A stretch of 64,000 nt of DNA from positions 1 through 64,000 of the forward strand of contig JBICIG010000106.1 of the NCBI GenBank assembly GCA_043101605.1, written 5' to 3'. Below are positions 7,843-16,757 of this stretch, one piece after another (within the stretch, counting starts at the first letter, position 1; each line of letters starts with the position of its first letter). Source of the DNA: JBICIG01 sp043101605. GTDB taxonomy: Bacteria; Planctomycetota; Phycisphaerae; Phycisphaerales; UBA1924. The position numbers and the translations under genes are program-made. The notes beneath the pieces were generated by a model. It saw only the letters and a program-made list of their open reading frames with translations. It had not been told where the DNA came from and searched no databases.

Positions 7843-9069
7843 ATGCCCAACTACCGCTACCAGGTCCGGACGGCCGGCGGCGAGATCCAGTCCGGCGTGC
7901 TGGCCGCCGACAGCGCCAACACCGCCGCCGCCCTGCTCCGCAACCAGGGCGCCCATGTTCTGAGCCTCAACGCCGACACGCAGGGCAACTCCGGCGTCAG
8001 TGTGCTCGAGGCCCTGCGCGCCCTCAACAGCCGCAAGCCCTCTCAGCGCGATGTCCTCGACTTCACCACCCAGCTCGCGGTCATGGTCCGCGCGGGCATC
8101 AACCTGCGCTCGGCGATCGAGGGCATCGCCGAGCAGACCGCCAAGCCCGCGTTCCGCAAGATCATCTACCAGGTCAAGGCCGATGTGGAGAGCGGCAAGC
8201 AGTTCTCCGACGCGCTGGCGGTCCACGGCAAGCTCTTCGGGCCGCTCTACATCAACATGGTCCGCGCTTCGGAGATGTCCGGCTCGTTCGCCGACATGCT
8301 CGATCGGATCGCCGGGTACATCGCCCAGCAGATCGAGACGCGCAAGATGGTCGTCGGCGCTTCGATCTACCCGGGCGTGATCGGCACCCTCGCCGTCGCC
8401 GTCACCATCTTCCTGCTGACCTTCGTGCTCCCCAAGTTCTACCAGGTCTTCGAGGGCAAGGAGGAGATCCTCCCCTGGGCGACCACCTTCCTGATGACCG
8501 TGTCGAAGTTCATGACCGCCCAGTGGCACCTGATCGCCGCCGCCGCCGTCGCCGGGATCATCGCGCTGGTCTTCTTCCTCAAGACCGAGGTCGGCGGGTT
8601 CTGGCTCGACAAGGCCAAGCTGAAGGTCCCGGTCGTCCGCGGGATGTTCCGCTCGCTGTTCATCTCGCGCTCGCTCCAGACCATGGGCCAGCTCATCAAC
8701 GCGGGCGTGCCCATGCTCGACACGCTGATGATCACCGGCGAGATCTCGGGCAACCGGATCTACCAGGCGATGTGGAACCGCGTCTACGCGAGCGTCAAGC
8801 AGGGCAAGAAGATCGCCCAGCCGCTCCTGAAGGACAAGATGCTCCCCAAGTCCGTCGTGCAGATGATCTCCGCGGGCGAGGAGTCGGGCAAGCTTGGCGA
8901 GGTCCTCGACGAGGTCTCGGTCTACTACGCCAAGGCCCTCAAGGAGCAGATCAAGGCCGTTACCGGGCTCATCGAACCCGTCATGATCCTCGTGATGGGA
9001 TCAGTCGTTGGATTCATCGCCATGGCGATCATCCTCCCGATCTTCAAGATGAGCCAGGTCGTCGGCTGA
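7843..9069 (+). CDS. pilC: Type II secretion F / PilC inner-membrane platform protein
   Basis: 408 residues. The polytopic membrane platform on which the pilus ATPases act. Two T2SSF repeats are visible, each starting with a helical bundle (FTTQLAVMVRAGINLRSAI near residue 75 and FISRSLQTMGQLINAGVPML near 275). Membrane segments lie at about 168-195, 225-250 and at the C-terminus (VMILVMGSVVGFIAMAIILPIF). The final motif, MILPIF-like and ending in KMSQVVG, is the usual PilC end. It follows pilT after 27 bases, with GAGAGGA upstream of the ATG. PilT and PilC are present but no PilB, PilM-Q or major pilin is in the window. Confidence 0.9.
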   Translation: MPNYRYQVRTAGGEIQSGVLAADSANTAAALLRNQGAHVLSLNADTQGNSGVSVLEALRALNSRKPSQRDVLDFTTQLAVMVRAGINLRSAIEGIAEQTAKPAFRKIIYQVKADVESGKQFSDALAVHGKLFGPLYINMVRASEMSGSFADMLDRIAGYIAQQIETRKMVVGASIYPGVIGTLAVAVTIFLLTFVLPKFYQVFEGKEEILPWATTFLMTVSKFMTAQWHLIAAAAVAGIIALVFFLKTEVGGFWLDKAKLKVPVVRGMFRSLFISRSLQTMGQLINAGVPMLDTLMITGEISGNRIYQAMWNRVYASVKQGKKIAQPLLKDKMLPKSVVQMISAGEESGKLGEVLDEVSVYYAKALKEQIKAVTGLIEPVMILVMGSVVGFIAMAIILPIFKMSQVVG

Positions 9070-9099
9070 ACCGAAGCATTGGGAGGGAGGATCCGCCCC

Positions 9100-9759
9100 A
9101 TGCGCGCCCGCCGCCGGAACAACCCAGCCGCTCGACCCGGGCTCACCCTGATCGAAACCGCCCTGGCGATCGTGATCATCGGTGTCGGCGTCATCGCCAT
9201 GATCGACGCGCAGACCGCCTTCATGCGCTCCAACGCCTGGTCGTCGCAGGCCGCCACCGCCACATTCCTCGCCAACGAGATCCGCGAGTACTCGCGCAAC
9301 TTCTCACGCCACGACCCCGTCACCGGGCTCGGGCTCGATGGCGGCACGCTCTTCGGCTGGGGGCCCGAGGCGGGCGAGGTCACCGTCGCCGACTACGACG
9401 ACCTCGACGACTTCGACGGCGTCCGATTCGGCGACAACGGCGACTTTCCCGGGCCCATCAACGGCTTCGGAGAGCTCATCCCGCAGATCGACGAGGACGG
9501 CAACCCCGTCCTCGCCAACGGCGCGCCCGTCGGCATGACCGGGTGGAGCCAGACCGTGCTGGTCGAGAAGGTCGATCCGTTCGATCCCTCTCTCGTGCTG
9601 GCCGACAACTTCCAGCAGCCCGGCGGTGTGGGATGGCCCGGCCGCCGCGTCGGCGACTTCCCGCTCCGCGTGACGGTCATCGTCGCGTATCGGGCTCCGG
9701 GGGCGGTGGATGAGGAGGAGATCACGCGCGTGACCTGGATCACGCCGGGATCCCGTTGA
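9100..9759 (+). CDS. Prepilin-like protein (PilV/minor pilin type)
   Basis: 219 residues. A class III signal peptide is clear: basic leader MRARRRNNPAARPG, then the cleavage-site pattern G / LTLIE with Glu at +5, then a hydrophobic helix AIVIIGVGVIAMIDAQTAF. Prepilin peptidase would cut after the Gly, and the mature protein would join a pilus or pseudopilus. The soluble part is acidic, with a DYDDLDDFDG patch near residue 105. The ATG at this position has GGGAGGGAGG 10 bases upstream; an upstream TTG start is less likely. It sits between pilC and the giant PilX-like gene. The PilV label is by size and position only. Confidence 0.8.
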   Translation: MRARRRNNPAARPGLTLIETALAIVIIGVGVIAMIDAQTAFMRSNAWSSQAATATFLANEIREYSRNFSRHDPVTGLGLDGGTLFGWGPEAGEVTVADYDDLDDFDGVRFGDNGDFPGPINGFGELIPQIDEDGNPVLANGAPVGMTGWSQTVLVEKVDPFDPSLVLADNFQQPGGVGWPGRRVGDFPLRVTVIVAYRAPGAVDEEEITRVTWITPGSR

Positions 9760-9782
9760 GTGAGATTGAAGGGAGGAGCGTC

Positions 9783-12710
9783 GTGACGACTCCGATTCTT
9801 GGGACGGGCCGCGCGCCCGTCCGCACCGCTCGCAAGGTCCTTTCGCTGGCGCGATCCCGCCGAGGGGTCGTCTCGGTTCTGGCGATGATGTTCGTCGTGC
9901 TGTTCGGCTCGCTGGTCGCGGCGATGGGCATCTCCAGCCAGGGCAACCTCCGCGCTGCCAGCACCCATCTCCATGTCATGCGCGCCATGGGTGCCGCCGA
10001 GACCGGCATGGCGTTCGCCGAAGCCCGTCTGCGCGAGGCCTCTTCGCGCTTCGTCATCTCCAAGAGCGACATCGACGCCAGCACCGCGTCGGCTCTGTGG
10101 ACCGGGAACACCGGCTCGCTGGGAGACATCGTCGTGCTCAACCCGCCCAGCGGGCACGCCGAGGCGGCACCCCCCGCCGGGCTCGCCGAGGCGATCGCCC
10201 TGATCCACGCCGCCGATGAGAACATCATCGTCTACGACGGCATCGATGTGCCCGTCGTGACCACCGCTCCGGCCGGCACCGACACGAGCGTTTACAAGGC
10301 CGACGGTTGGGTCGTCACGCCGCTGGTCGCCCTCGGGCAGGTTCCCCAGGGCCAGGACGCCGACATCCCCGCGTTCCAGGTCATCTACGCCCCGCTCGCC
10401 AACGGCGTCGATGTCCGCGCGATCGTCGTCGGCTACGACTTCGGCTACCGCCGCCAGGGCCAGCCGCTCACCCGCGTCATCACGCAGGACTTCCGCCTCT
10501 TCAAGACCGTCGAGCATGCCGTCATCAGCCCCAGCAAGCTCAGGATCGGCAAGAATGTCCACATCGAGGGCAACCTCGGCGCGGCGTATGAAGAGATTGA
10601 TGTCACCAACGGCGAGCCGCTCGTCCTCCGCAGCGACTTCGCCGGGCTCGACGACGCTCTCGACGCCAAACTCGCCGACCTCTACGCCGGCATCCTCGCC
10701 TACGACATCGACCGCGACAACCGACTCCGCGTCGGGCATCCCATCGAGGGCCAGGGCATCCCCGACAAGGCGGGCGATGACTACGGCGGCGACCCGAACG
10801 ACAGCCCCTTCTCCGACATCACCGGCGACGGCTTCGTCGATGAGTTCGATGTCTTCATCAACCACTACGACACCAACGGTGACGGCCGCGTTGTCCTCAG
10901 CGACGCTCTCAAGGCCGGCACCCCCGCAGAGTTCGAAGCTGCCGAGTTCGTCGACGCCGCGGGCAACCCCATCGACGACCAGCTCGCGATGCTGCTCGAC
11001 GGCACCGTGCCCGACCGCAATCGCAACGGCATCTACGGGTTCTACGACTTCGACTCCGACGGCGCCTGGGATGCCGGCATCGAGCCCATGCTCGATTACG
11101 ACCCCGTCCGCGACGCGTTCCTCGACCAGGAACTCGGCTTCCGCGACGGCGTCATCGACGCCATGGACCGCTACGCCAAGGTCAACGGCTCGATCGACTT
11201 CCGCGTATCGGCGAGCGCCTGGAACGCCGCCCACGGCGACCCGCAGGAATCCATCGAGGGCGGCATCCAGGCCCCGACCGGCGAGAACCCCCTCGACTTC
11301 AATGTCGGGTCCAGCAAGCTCCCCGACCTTGATGCGAGCGCCTTCGTCGACACCGAGTCCGGGCTCCGCGCCGCGGCCGACGGTGACGAGTTCTGGGAGC
11401 AGGTCGCGTCGCAGCTCGGGGTCTCGGTCGGGGACTTGGCGACCTACGAAGAAACCGGCACCGACGACGGCTCGACACCCCTCTACTTCCGCCTCGACCC
11501 CGACGCGAACCACGACGGGCTGCCCGACAACTTCGCGACCGCCCACTACGAGAAGATGCCCTTCAACAGCCCGAACTTCTCGGACTGGTACTACCGTCCG
11601 GTCTTCCGCAACATGCGCTTCTACGACACGCAGATCCCCATGGGCCTCAACGCCCTGTTCGTCAACTGCGAGTTCATCGGCGTCACCTGGGTCCGCGCCC
11701 ACGCCGACAACACCCACCCGCACTGGACCAACTACGGGCGCCTCGAGATGTCGCTGACCATGGGCGTCCCCGGCCCCGCGTTCGAGCGCACCGTCTACGG
11801 CGACGACGCGGGCGAGGACGGCTCTGACGCGCCGCCCATGCTGCCCGGTTCGGCGATCCCGCCCAACGAGGTCATCCTCCTGGCCGTCGACCCGCTCGAC
11901 AAGGGTGATGTCCTCGACAGCCAGATCTCCACCTACAGCACCGACGACTACAACTCGCTGCCCGATCCGCTGATCATCAACGGCAAGCGCGTCACCGATA
12001 CCCGCGACTACTCCAACAACCTCCGCTTCCACGACTGCCTCTTCGTCGGGTCGATCGTCTCCGACACGCCCACCGGCTACACCCATGTGCGCAACAAGAT
12101 GCAGTTCACCGGCAAGACCCGGTTCCTCGATGCTCACCCCGACGCGCCCGATGATCCGCTGCTCAACCCCGAAGCCGACGAGCTCGCGGAGATCGCCAAG
12201 AGCTCGATGATGCTCCCCAACTACTCGGTCGACATCGGGTCGTTCAACAGCCCCCCGGAGCAGCATGTCTCGCTCAAGGGCGCCATCATCGCCGGCGTGC
12301 TCGATGTCCGCGGCAACGCCAGCATCGACGGCTCGCTCATGCTCACCTTCCAGCCCAAGCCCGGCGAGGGGCCCCTCGTCGATGTCGGCGGCAGCGAGGT
12401 CGGCAACCCCGCAGGGTTCAACACCACCCTCGGCTACTTCGGCATCGAGGACGGCGACGGCGAGAGCATCGACCCCGACGACCTCCCCCTCTTTGCCGGC
12501 AAGCGCATCGTTGGCTGGGATGTCGACGGCGACGGGCTCCCCGATCTCGACCCCGACGACACGCCCCCCGATGGCGCCCAGCCCGTGCCTTTCCACGGCT
12601 ACGGCCGAATCGAGATCCGTTTCGATCCCAACATGACGCTTCCCGACGGCATCATGCTGCCCCTCAAGCTCACCCCGCTCGCCGGCACCTACCGGGAGGG
12701 AACCCGATGA
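9783..12710 (+). CDS. Giant PilX-like surface protein with calcium-loop repeats
   Basis: 975 residues. The N-terminus (RRGVVSVLAMMFVVLFGSLV) is a PilX/GspK-type pilin helix lacking Glu at +5. It is followed by RAMGAAETGMAFAEARL, typical of PilX N-terminal regions. The large exported part has paired loops DITGDGFVDEFD (about 345) and DTNGDGRVVLSD (about 363) that match the dockerin/EF-hand pattern. Further Asp-rich loops include DPDANHDGLPDN and DVDGDGLPDLDPD. Other segments (KLRIGKNVHIEGNLG; LKGAIIAGVLDVRGNASIDG) read like beta-solenoid coils. Ordinary PilX proteins are about 150-200 residues. I infer a pilus-tip or surface adhesin stabilised by calcium. The GTG start has GGGAGG upstream, and the stop overlaps the next gene by 4 bases. 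Confidence 0.72.
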   Translation: MTTPILGTGRAPVRTARKVLSLARSRRGVVSVLAMMFVVLFGSLVAAMGISSQGNLRAASTHLHVMRAMGAAETGMAFAEARLREASSRFVISKSDIDASTASALWTGNTGSLGDIVVLNPPSGHAEAAPPAGLAEAIALIHAADENIIVYDGIDVPVVTTAPAGTDTSVYKADGWVVTPLVALGQVPQGQDADIPAFQVIYAPLANGVDVRAIVVGYDFGYRRQGQPLTRVITQDFRLFKTVEHAVISPSKLRIGKNVHIEGNLGAAYEEIDVTNGEPLVLRSDFAGLDDALDAKLADLYAGILAYDIDRDNRLRVGHPIEGQGIPDKAGDDYGGDPNDSPFSDITGDGFVDEFDVFINHYDTNGDGRVVLSDALKAGTPAEFEAAEFVDAAGNPIDDQLAMLLDGTVPDRNRNGIYGFYDFDSDGAWDAGIEPMLDYDPVRDAFLDQELGFRDGVIDAMDRYAKVNGSIDFRVSASAWNAAHGDPQESIEGGIQAPTGENPLDFNVGSSKLPDLDASAFVDTESGLRAAADGDEFWEQVASQLGVSVGDLATYEETGTDDGSTPLYFRLDPDANHDGLPDNFATAHYEKMPFNSPNFSDWYYRPVFRNMRFYDTQIPMGLNALFVNCEFIGVTWVRAHADNTHPHWTNYGRLEMSLTMGVPGPAFERTVYGDDAGEDGSDAPPMLPGSAIPPNEVILLAVDPLDKGDVLDSQISTYSTDDYNSLPDPLIINGKRVTDTRDYSNNLRFHDCLFVGSIVSDTPTGYTHVRNKMQFTGKTRFLDAHPDAPDDPLLNPEADELAEIAKSSMMLPNYSVDIGSFNSPPEQHVSLKGAIIAGVLDVRGNASIDGSLMLTFQPKPGEGPLVDVGGSEVGNPAGFNTTLGYFGIEDGDGESIDPDDLPLFAGKRIVGWDVDGDGLPDLDPDDTPPDGAQPVPFHGYGRIEIRFDPNMTLPDGIMLPLKLTPLAGTYREGTR

Positions 12711-13312
12711 ATCCCCGCCGACCCCGCGCCCGCAGGGGCCTGAGCGTCATCGAGATGCTCATCGCCCTGACCATCAGTTCGACCCTGCTCACCGCGACGC
12801 TCGGCGCGCTCGACGCGTCGTTCAAGAGCTACAAGAGCACCACCGAAACAGTCTCGACCCATGTCGTGGGTCGCCTGGTCATGCACCGCCTCTCGAGCCT
12901 CATCCGCAACGGCGAGGAGTTCGGTCCGTTCCCCGTCAACCCCATCCTCACACCCGAGATCGAGTCCACCTCGCTTGAGTTCGTCGCCTACCCCGATCCG
13001 GACCCGGCGATCTCGCAGATCTGGAGGTTGTCCCGCGTCGCCGTCCCCGGCGCCAACGGCCCGTTCGAGCTCCGTGCGACGGTCGAGCACTACAACGGCA
13101 GCACGCTGGTGAGCACCTCTGAGCGCACGCTCATGCGCCGCGTCCAGGACCTGCGGTTCGTGCTCGAATACGATGTCGGCCCGCGCCTCCGCCGCGCCAC
13201 CATCGACTTCACCATCCTCGCCGACGACGACCAGGCCGACACCATCGGCTCGGCCCTTGACACCCCCGCCGTGCGCATGGTCTCGTCGGTCTCGCCGCGC
13301 CGTCTCGACTGA
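12707..13312 (+). CDS. Prepilin-like protein (PilW type)
   Basis: 201 residues. The class III signal is RRPRARRG / LSVIEMLIALTISSTLLTATLGA, with Glu at +5. The domain after the helix resembles PilW/PulJ minor pilins in length and in motifs such as YKSTTETVSTHVVGRLVMHRLSSLIRNG. The start overlaps the preceding stop (ATGA) with GGGAGGG upstream, so translation is probably coupled to the giant PilX-like protein. The three pilin-like proteins together resemble the priming complex that starts pilus assembly and sits at the tip. It ends seven bases before the convergent nnrD. Confidence 0.82.
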   Translation: MNPRRPRARRGLSVIEMLIALTISSTLLTATLGALDASFKSYKSTTETVSTHVVGRLVMHRLSSLIRNGEEFGPFPVNPILTPEIESTSLEFVAYPDPDPAISQIWRLSRVAVPGANGPFELRATVEHYNGSTLVSTSERTLMRRVQDLRFVLEYDVGPRLRRATIDFTILADDDQADTIGSALDTPAVRMVSSVSPRRLD

Positions 13313-13318
13313 CGCCGA

Positions 13319-14281
13319 TCACCGCGTCCGGTGCGCCTCGACGACGACCGGCAGCAGGTCGGCAAGCTCCTGCGCCCGCAGACCCGCCGACGCCTCGGTC
13401 TCCCGCGCCCAGCGCTCGCCCGCGATCGCGTGGATCTCCACCGCCAGGCGGGCCGCATCGAACAGCGTCAGTGGGCGACGCGGATCGGGCGGCATCCGCT
13501 CGCGCAGCACCGACGGCATCGACGCGTCGGGCCGGGGCACGAACTGCGCGACCAGCCCCGCGATCAAGCCCGTCAGCACATCCCCCGTCCCGGCCGTCGC
13601 CAGGCAAGGATGCCCGCGCCCGCACAACCAGCTCCGCAGCCCGTCCGAAACGACGGTGTGCTCGCCCTTGAGGACCACCACGCAGCCAAGCCGCTGCGCC
13701 AGCGACTCGGCCGCCGCCAGCCGCTCTTCCTTCGACCGGGGCTCTTCCTTCAGGCGAAGCGCCCGCGCCAGTCGCCGGTACTCGCCGGGATGCGGCGTCA
13801 GCACCGCCGCGGCCCGAAAGTCCGCGTGAAGCTCAGGCACCTCCGCGAGGCAGTTCAATGCATCGGCGTCGACGACGACCGGCACCTCTTCCTGCTGGAT
13901 CGCCCGCAGACTCATCGCCCGGCTCGCCTCGCCCATTCCCAGCCCGGGCCCGATCGCCACACAGTCCGACTGCGTCACGACGCGATCGACCACCTCCACG
14001 CAGCCGTGCGGCAAGAGTTCATCCCCCTGCTCGGGCAGCGGCACGCCCGTCGCCGACGCCTCGATCTCCAGCATGCTCGGCAGCAGCGACGCCGGGCCCA
14101 CGATCCGCACGAGCCCGGTTCCCGCGCGCAACGCCGCCCGCGCCGACAACGCCGGCGCCCCGATCATCACGCGATCGGCATCCACATGACCACCGACGAC
14201 CGCCACGGTCCCGCAGGTTCCCTTGTGGGCATCGGCGGGGCGGGCGGGAAGATGCGGCAGCTTTTCACGGGAGTCCGGCAT
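13319..14281 (-). CDS. nnrD: ADP-dependent NAD(P)H-hydrate dehydratase
   Basis: 320 residues. It repairs the S form of hydrated NADH/NADPH using ADP. Ribokinase-like fold motifs are visible: GTVAVVGGH near the N-terminus, GADALS-like VVDADALNCLAEVP, TPHPGEYRRLAR, VLKGEHTVVSDG, and the nucleotide-binding ATAGTGDVLTGLIAGLVAQ. Its partner epimerase (nnrE) is a separate gene about 12 kb away, unlike the fused enzyme of E. coli. The start overlaps the end of the upstream transglutaminase gene by 17 bases, so the two are probably co-transcribed. Confidence 0.9.
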   Translation of the reverse strand: MPDSREKLPHLPARPADAHKGTCGTVAVVGGHVDADRVMIGAPALSARAALRAGTGLVRIVGPASLLPSMLEIEASATGVPLPEQGDELLPHGCVEVVDRVVTQSDCVAIGPGLGMGEASRAMSLRAIQQEEVPVVVDADALNCLAEVPELHADFRAAAVLTPHPGEYRRLARALRLKEEPRSKEERLAAAESLAQRLGCVVVLKGEHTVVSDGLRSWLCGRGHPCLATAGTGDVLTGLIAGLVAQFVPRPDASMPSVLRERMPPDPRRPLTLFDAARLAVEIHAIAGERWARETEASAGLRAQELADLLPVVVEAHRTR

Positions 14282-15848
14282 GATCGTGCTCGACGGTATC
14301 CACCCGGATCTCCAGCCGCCCCAGCAGCGGCACCAGCCCCACCAGCGAGTTGCCCGGCTCGTTGTCGGCGAAGGTCGTTGTCGCGAGCGTGAGGTGCGCC
14401 GCGTCGAACGCCACCGAATCGGGCAGCGTCGCGTCGAGGTCGACCCACCGCCAGCCCGCCTCGGACTCGATCAGCGCTTGCGTCCACATGTGGTACGCGA
14501 AGATCCGGTCGGCCCCGGCGAACTCATCGACGAAGATCAGCCCGCTCGCAACGCGCGAGGGGATCCCGTCGGCCCGCAGCATCGCCGCGAGCAGCACCGC
14601 GTGCTCGGTGCAATCTCCCTGCCGCGTGCGTGCCACTTCGGACGCGGTCGCGAAGCCGACATCGAGGCTCTTGGAGCGGACATAGCGGTGCACGAACCGA
14701 CGCATCGCCTCGGCCCGGGCGCTCGCTCGCTCAGGGCTGCCTCGCACCGCCCGATCCCTCAGGGCCGCGATCTCCGGATCATCGACCTCCAGCATCGCCG
14801 ACCGCCCCAGCAGCGACGCATCTTCCGACGCCGCTTCGTCGGCCATCGACGGGAATGAAGCATCGACCTCGATCCTCGCCGATCGTGCATCGAGCCGCAC
14901 GACCGACTGCGCCCCGGTCGTCGGCAGGTCGGGGAGTTCTCCGTCCGGAACGCTGAGCGTGTAGACCGCCCGCGTCGCCGCACGCGGCCGAGGGATGGCG
15001 CGCGAGGGCTTCACGAAGGTTCGCGCCATCAGTTCCGGCGCATCGACCGGCATCCGCGCCAGGTCGCGATCCGCCGCGATGATCTCCACGGGAATTCCGC
15101 CGAGCGAGGTCTCGCTCCGGATCGCGCGACCATCGCTCCCGAGATACTCGATCGTCCGGATCCCGGGCACATCGCTCTGCACCGTCTCGCACCGCACCGC
15201 CGGCACACTCCGACCCAGCACCTCGATCGTCACCGCCTCGAACCCACGCCGCCGGATCGTGATCGGCTCGAGCCCCGAGAACGGATCGATCGTCCGCACG
15301 ACGATCTCCTGGGCCCCCGATTCGAGCAGCGCCGCGACATACGCCGCCGCCTCGGTCGGCGTCAGCCACTCACCTTCGGGCGCCGGCCGGATTGCTTCGT
15401 TCTCAAACCCGCCCTGCTCGGCGATCACGCGGACCGTCTCGCCCTCGAAGAAGTACCGCTGCGTCACCGGCTCCATGCCAAGCCGCTGCATCGAGACCAT
15501 CGAGATCGGCTCCCCGTCAGCCGTCTCCACGAACTCGGCCACCAGTTCGATCTCCACCCCGATCGCCCCGCGTTTCATCGACACACGCGTCTCGATGCTC
15601 GTCGTGATCGACTCGTCATTCCGCGTGATCCGCTCACGCATCCAGCCCGCCCGCTGGTCCGCAATTCGAAGCACGAACCACCGCTCCGTGTCGGCCCACT
15701 GCCCCGACCGGTCCGATGCCCGGGCGGCCGTGGGCGCGCTCGCTGCCGACGCGCCCCCCCAAGCCACGCCGAGCAACAGCCACGCCAACACGGCGACCAA
15801 GCCGACCGACCCGGGGATCCGCGACCGCGCTCTAGTGTTGCATGGCAT
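14265..15848 (-). CDS. Transglutaminase-like domain protein, exported
   Basis: 527 residues. An N-terminal signal peptide or anchor (GLVAVLAWLLLGVAWGGASAASA) is followed by a long beta-rich region. A C-terminal transglutaminase core holds a complete Cys-His-Asp triad: RQGDCTEHAVLLAAMLR (about residue 430), AYHMWTQALI and WVDLDATLPD. Bacterial members act as cysteine peptidases or amidases rather than cross-linkers; the substrate here is unknown. The start ATG lies 6 nt after TAGGCT on the minus strand and lacks a ribosome binding site. It is upstream of nnrD with a 17-base overlap and divergent from tatD. Confidence 0.85.
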   Translation of the reverse strand: MPCNTRARSRIPGSVGLVAVLAWLLLGVAWGGASAASAPTAARASDRSGQWADTERWFVLRIADQRAGWMRERITRNDESITTSIETRVSMKRGAIGVEIELVAEFVETADGEPISMVSMQRLGMEPVTQRYFFEGETVRVIAEQGGFENEAIRPAPEGEWLTPTEAAAYVAALLESGAQEIVVRTIDPFSGLEPITIRRRGFEAVTIEVLGRSVPAVRCETVQSDVPGIRTIEYLGSDGRAIRSETSLGGIPVEIIAADRDLARMPVDAPELMARTFVKPSRAIPRPRAATRAVYTLSVPDGELPDLPTTGAQSVVRLDARSARIEVDASFPSMADEAASEDASLLGRSAMLEVDDPEIAALRDRAVRGSPERASARAEAMRRFVHRYVRSKSLDVGFATASEVARTRQGDCTEHAVLLAAMLRADGIPSRVASGLIFVDEFAGADRIFAYHMWTQALIESEAGWRWVDLDATLPDSVAFDAAHLTLATTTFADNEPGNSLVGLVPLLGRLEIRVDTVEHDHAGLP

Positions 15849-15854
15849 CCCCCC

Positions 15855-15860
15855 AGCCTA
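15855..15860 (-). promoter_or_regulatory. -10 hexamer of the transglutaminase gene, leaderless type
   Basis: TAGGCT on the minus strand ends 6 nt before the ATG. The gap is six G residues, which could also be read as a weak ribosome site placed too close to the start to work normally. Confidence 0.4.
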
Positions 15861-15899
15861 CCGCGCCGCTCCCCGAAGGATTCACCGACCCCTGAGGGA

Positions 15900-15905
15900 T
15901 ACCGT
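15900..15905 (+). promoter_or_regulatory. -10 hexamer of tatD, leaderless type
   Basis: TACCGT (preceded by GA) ends 6 nt before the GTG start of tatD. CCCCGC fills the gap and there is no Shine-Dalgarno. Confidence 0.45.
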
Positions 15906-15911
15906 CCCCGC

Positions 15912-16697
15912 GTGATCGACACCCACTGCCATCTCACCTTCCCGGAATTCCGAGATCGCGTCCCGGAGGTTCTCGCCGAAGCCGCCGAGGCAGGCGTCAC
16001 GGGGCTCATCACCATCTCCACCACCAGCGTTGATTGCGAGCACGCCCTGGCCATCGCACGGGCCCACGAACGGGTCTGGTGCTCGGCCGGCGTCCATCCG
16101 CTCTACGCCGACAAGGGCCCGCACGACTGGGCCCGCATCACCCGCGTCGCCGCCGACCCCAAGTGCGTCGCGTGGGGGGAACTCGGGCTCGACCGTCACT
16201 ACGACGAGCCCCCGTTCGACCTCCAGGTTGCGGTGCTCGACGAGCAACTCGAGGTCATCCGGGGCACCACCCATCGTCCGGCGAGCCTCCCGATCATCCT
16301 GCACTGCCGCGACGCGTTCGACGACCTCATCCCACGCCTCGAAGCCACCGGGCTCGATCCCGCCCGGTTCGTCTTCCACTGCTTCACCGGCGGGCCCGAC
16401 GAGGCGCGCCGATGCCTCGACTTCGGCGCGATGATCTCGTTCACGGGCGTCGTCACCTACCCCAACGCCCGCGAGGTCGCCGCCGCCGCCACGCTCGTCC
16501 CCGCCGACCGCATCCTCATCGAAACCGATGCGCCATTTCTCGCGCCCGCGCCGCATCGCGGCAAGCGCCCCTGCCGACCCGCGTGGGTCCGCCACACCGC
16601 CGAGTTCATCGCCGATGCCCGGGGCCTCCCGTTCGACGAGTTCCACCGGATCGTCAACGACAACACCGCGCGATTCTTCGGCATCGACGCCCGCTGA
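15912..16697 (+). CDS. tatD: TatD family metal-dependent DNase
   Basis: 261 residues. A TIM-barrel amidohydrolase-fold nuclease; TatD proteins have 3'-5' exonuclease activity and roles in DNA repair or degradation. Metal ligands are visible in order: IDTHCHLTF, GVHPLYAD, WGELGLDRHYD (Glu), LHCRDAF, FHCFTGG and LIETDAPFLAPAPHRGKR. Length is standard. The start is a GTG with no ribosome binding site; a downstream start would lose the first metal-binding HxH. It is divergent from the transglutaminase gene and followed by lgt after 60 bases. Confidence 0.93.
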   Translation: MIDTHCHLTFPEFRDRVPEVLAEAAEAGVTGLITISTTSVDCEHALAIARAHERVWCSAGVHPLYADKGPHDWARITRVAADPKCVAWGELGLDRHYDEPPFDLQVAVLDEQLEVIRGTTHRPASLPIILHCRDAFDDLIPRLEATGLDPARFVFHCFTGGPDEARRCLDFGAMISFTGVVTYPNAREVAAAATLVPADRILIETDAPFLAPAPHRGKRPCRPAWVRHTAEFIADARGLPFDEFHRIVNDNTARFFGIDAR

Positions 16698-16742
16698 CCC
16701 CTCCCCGCCCGCCTCGATCCCGCACCATCCGAACGCGGCGCG

Positions 16743-16748
16743 TACACT
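16743..16748 (+). promoter_or_regulatory. -10 hexamer of lgt
   Basis: TACACT ends 9 nt before the lgt ATG, and no ribosome binding site is present in between. Initiation at or within two bases of the start codon is likely. Confidence 0.4.
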
Positions 16749-16757
16749 CGCGCCCGC

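Noticed and set aside
9393..12596. A 1,067-codon open frame on the minus strand opposite the giant PilX-like gene
   Set aside because: Long antisense frames are expected in GC-rich coding DNA. The translation is low-complexity Val/Gly/Asp/Glu, has no start signal, and the plus-strand gene has pilin and calcium-loop motifs.
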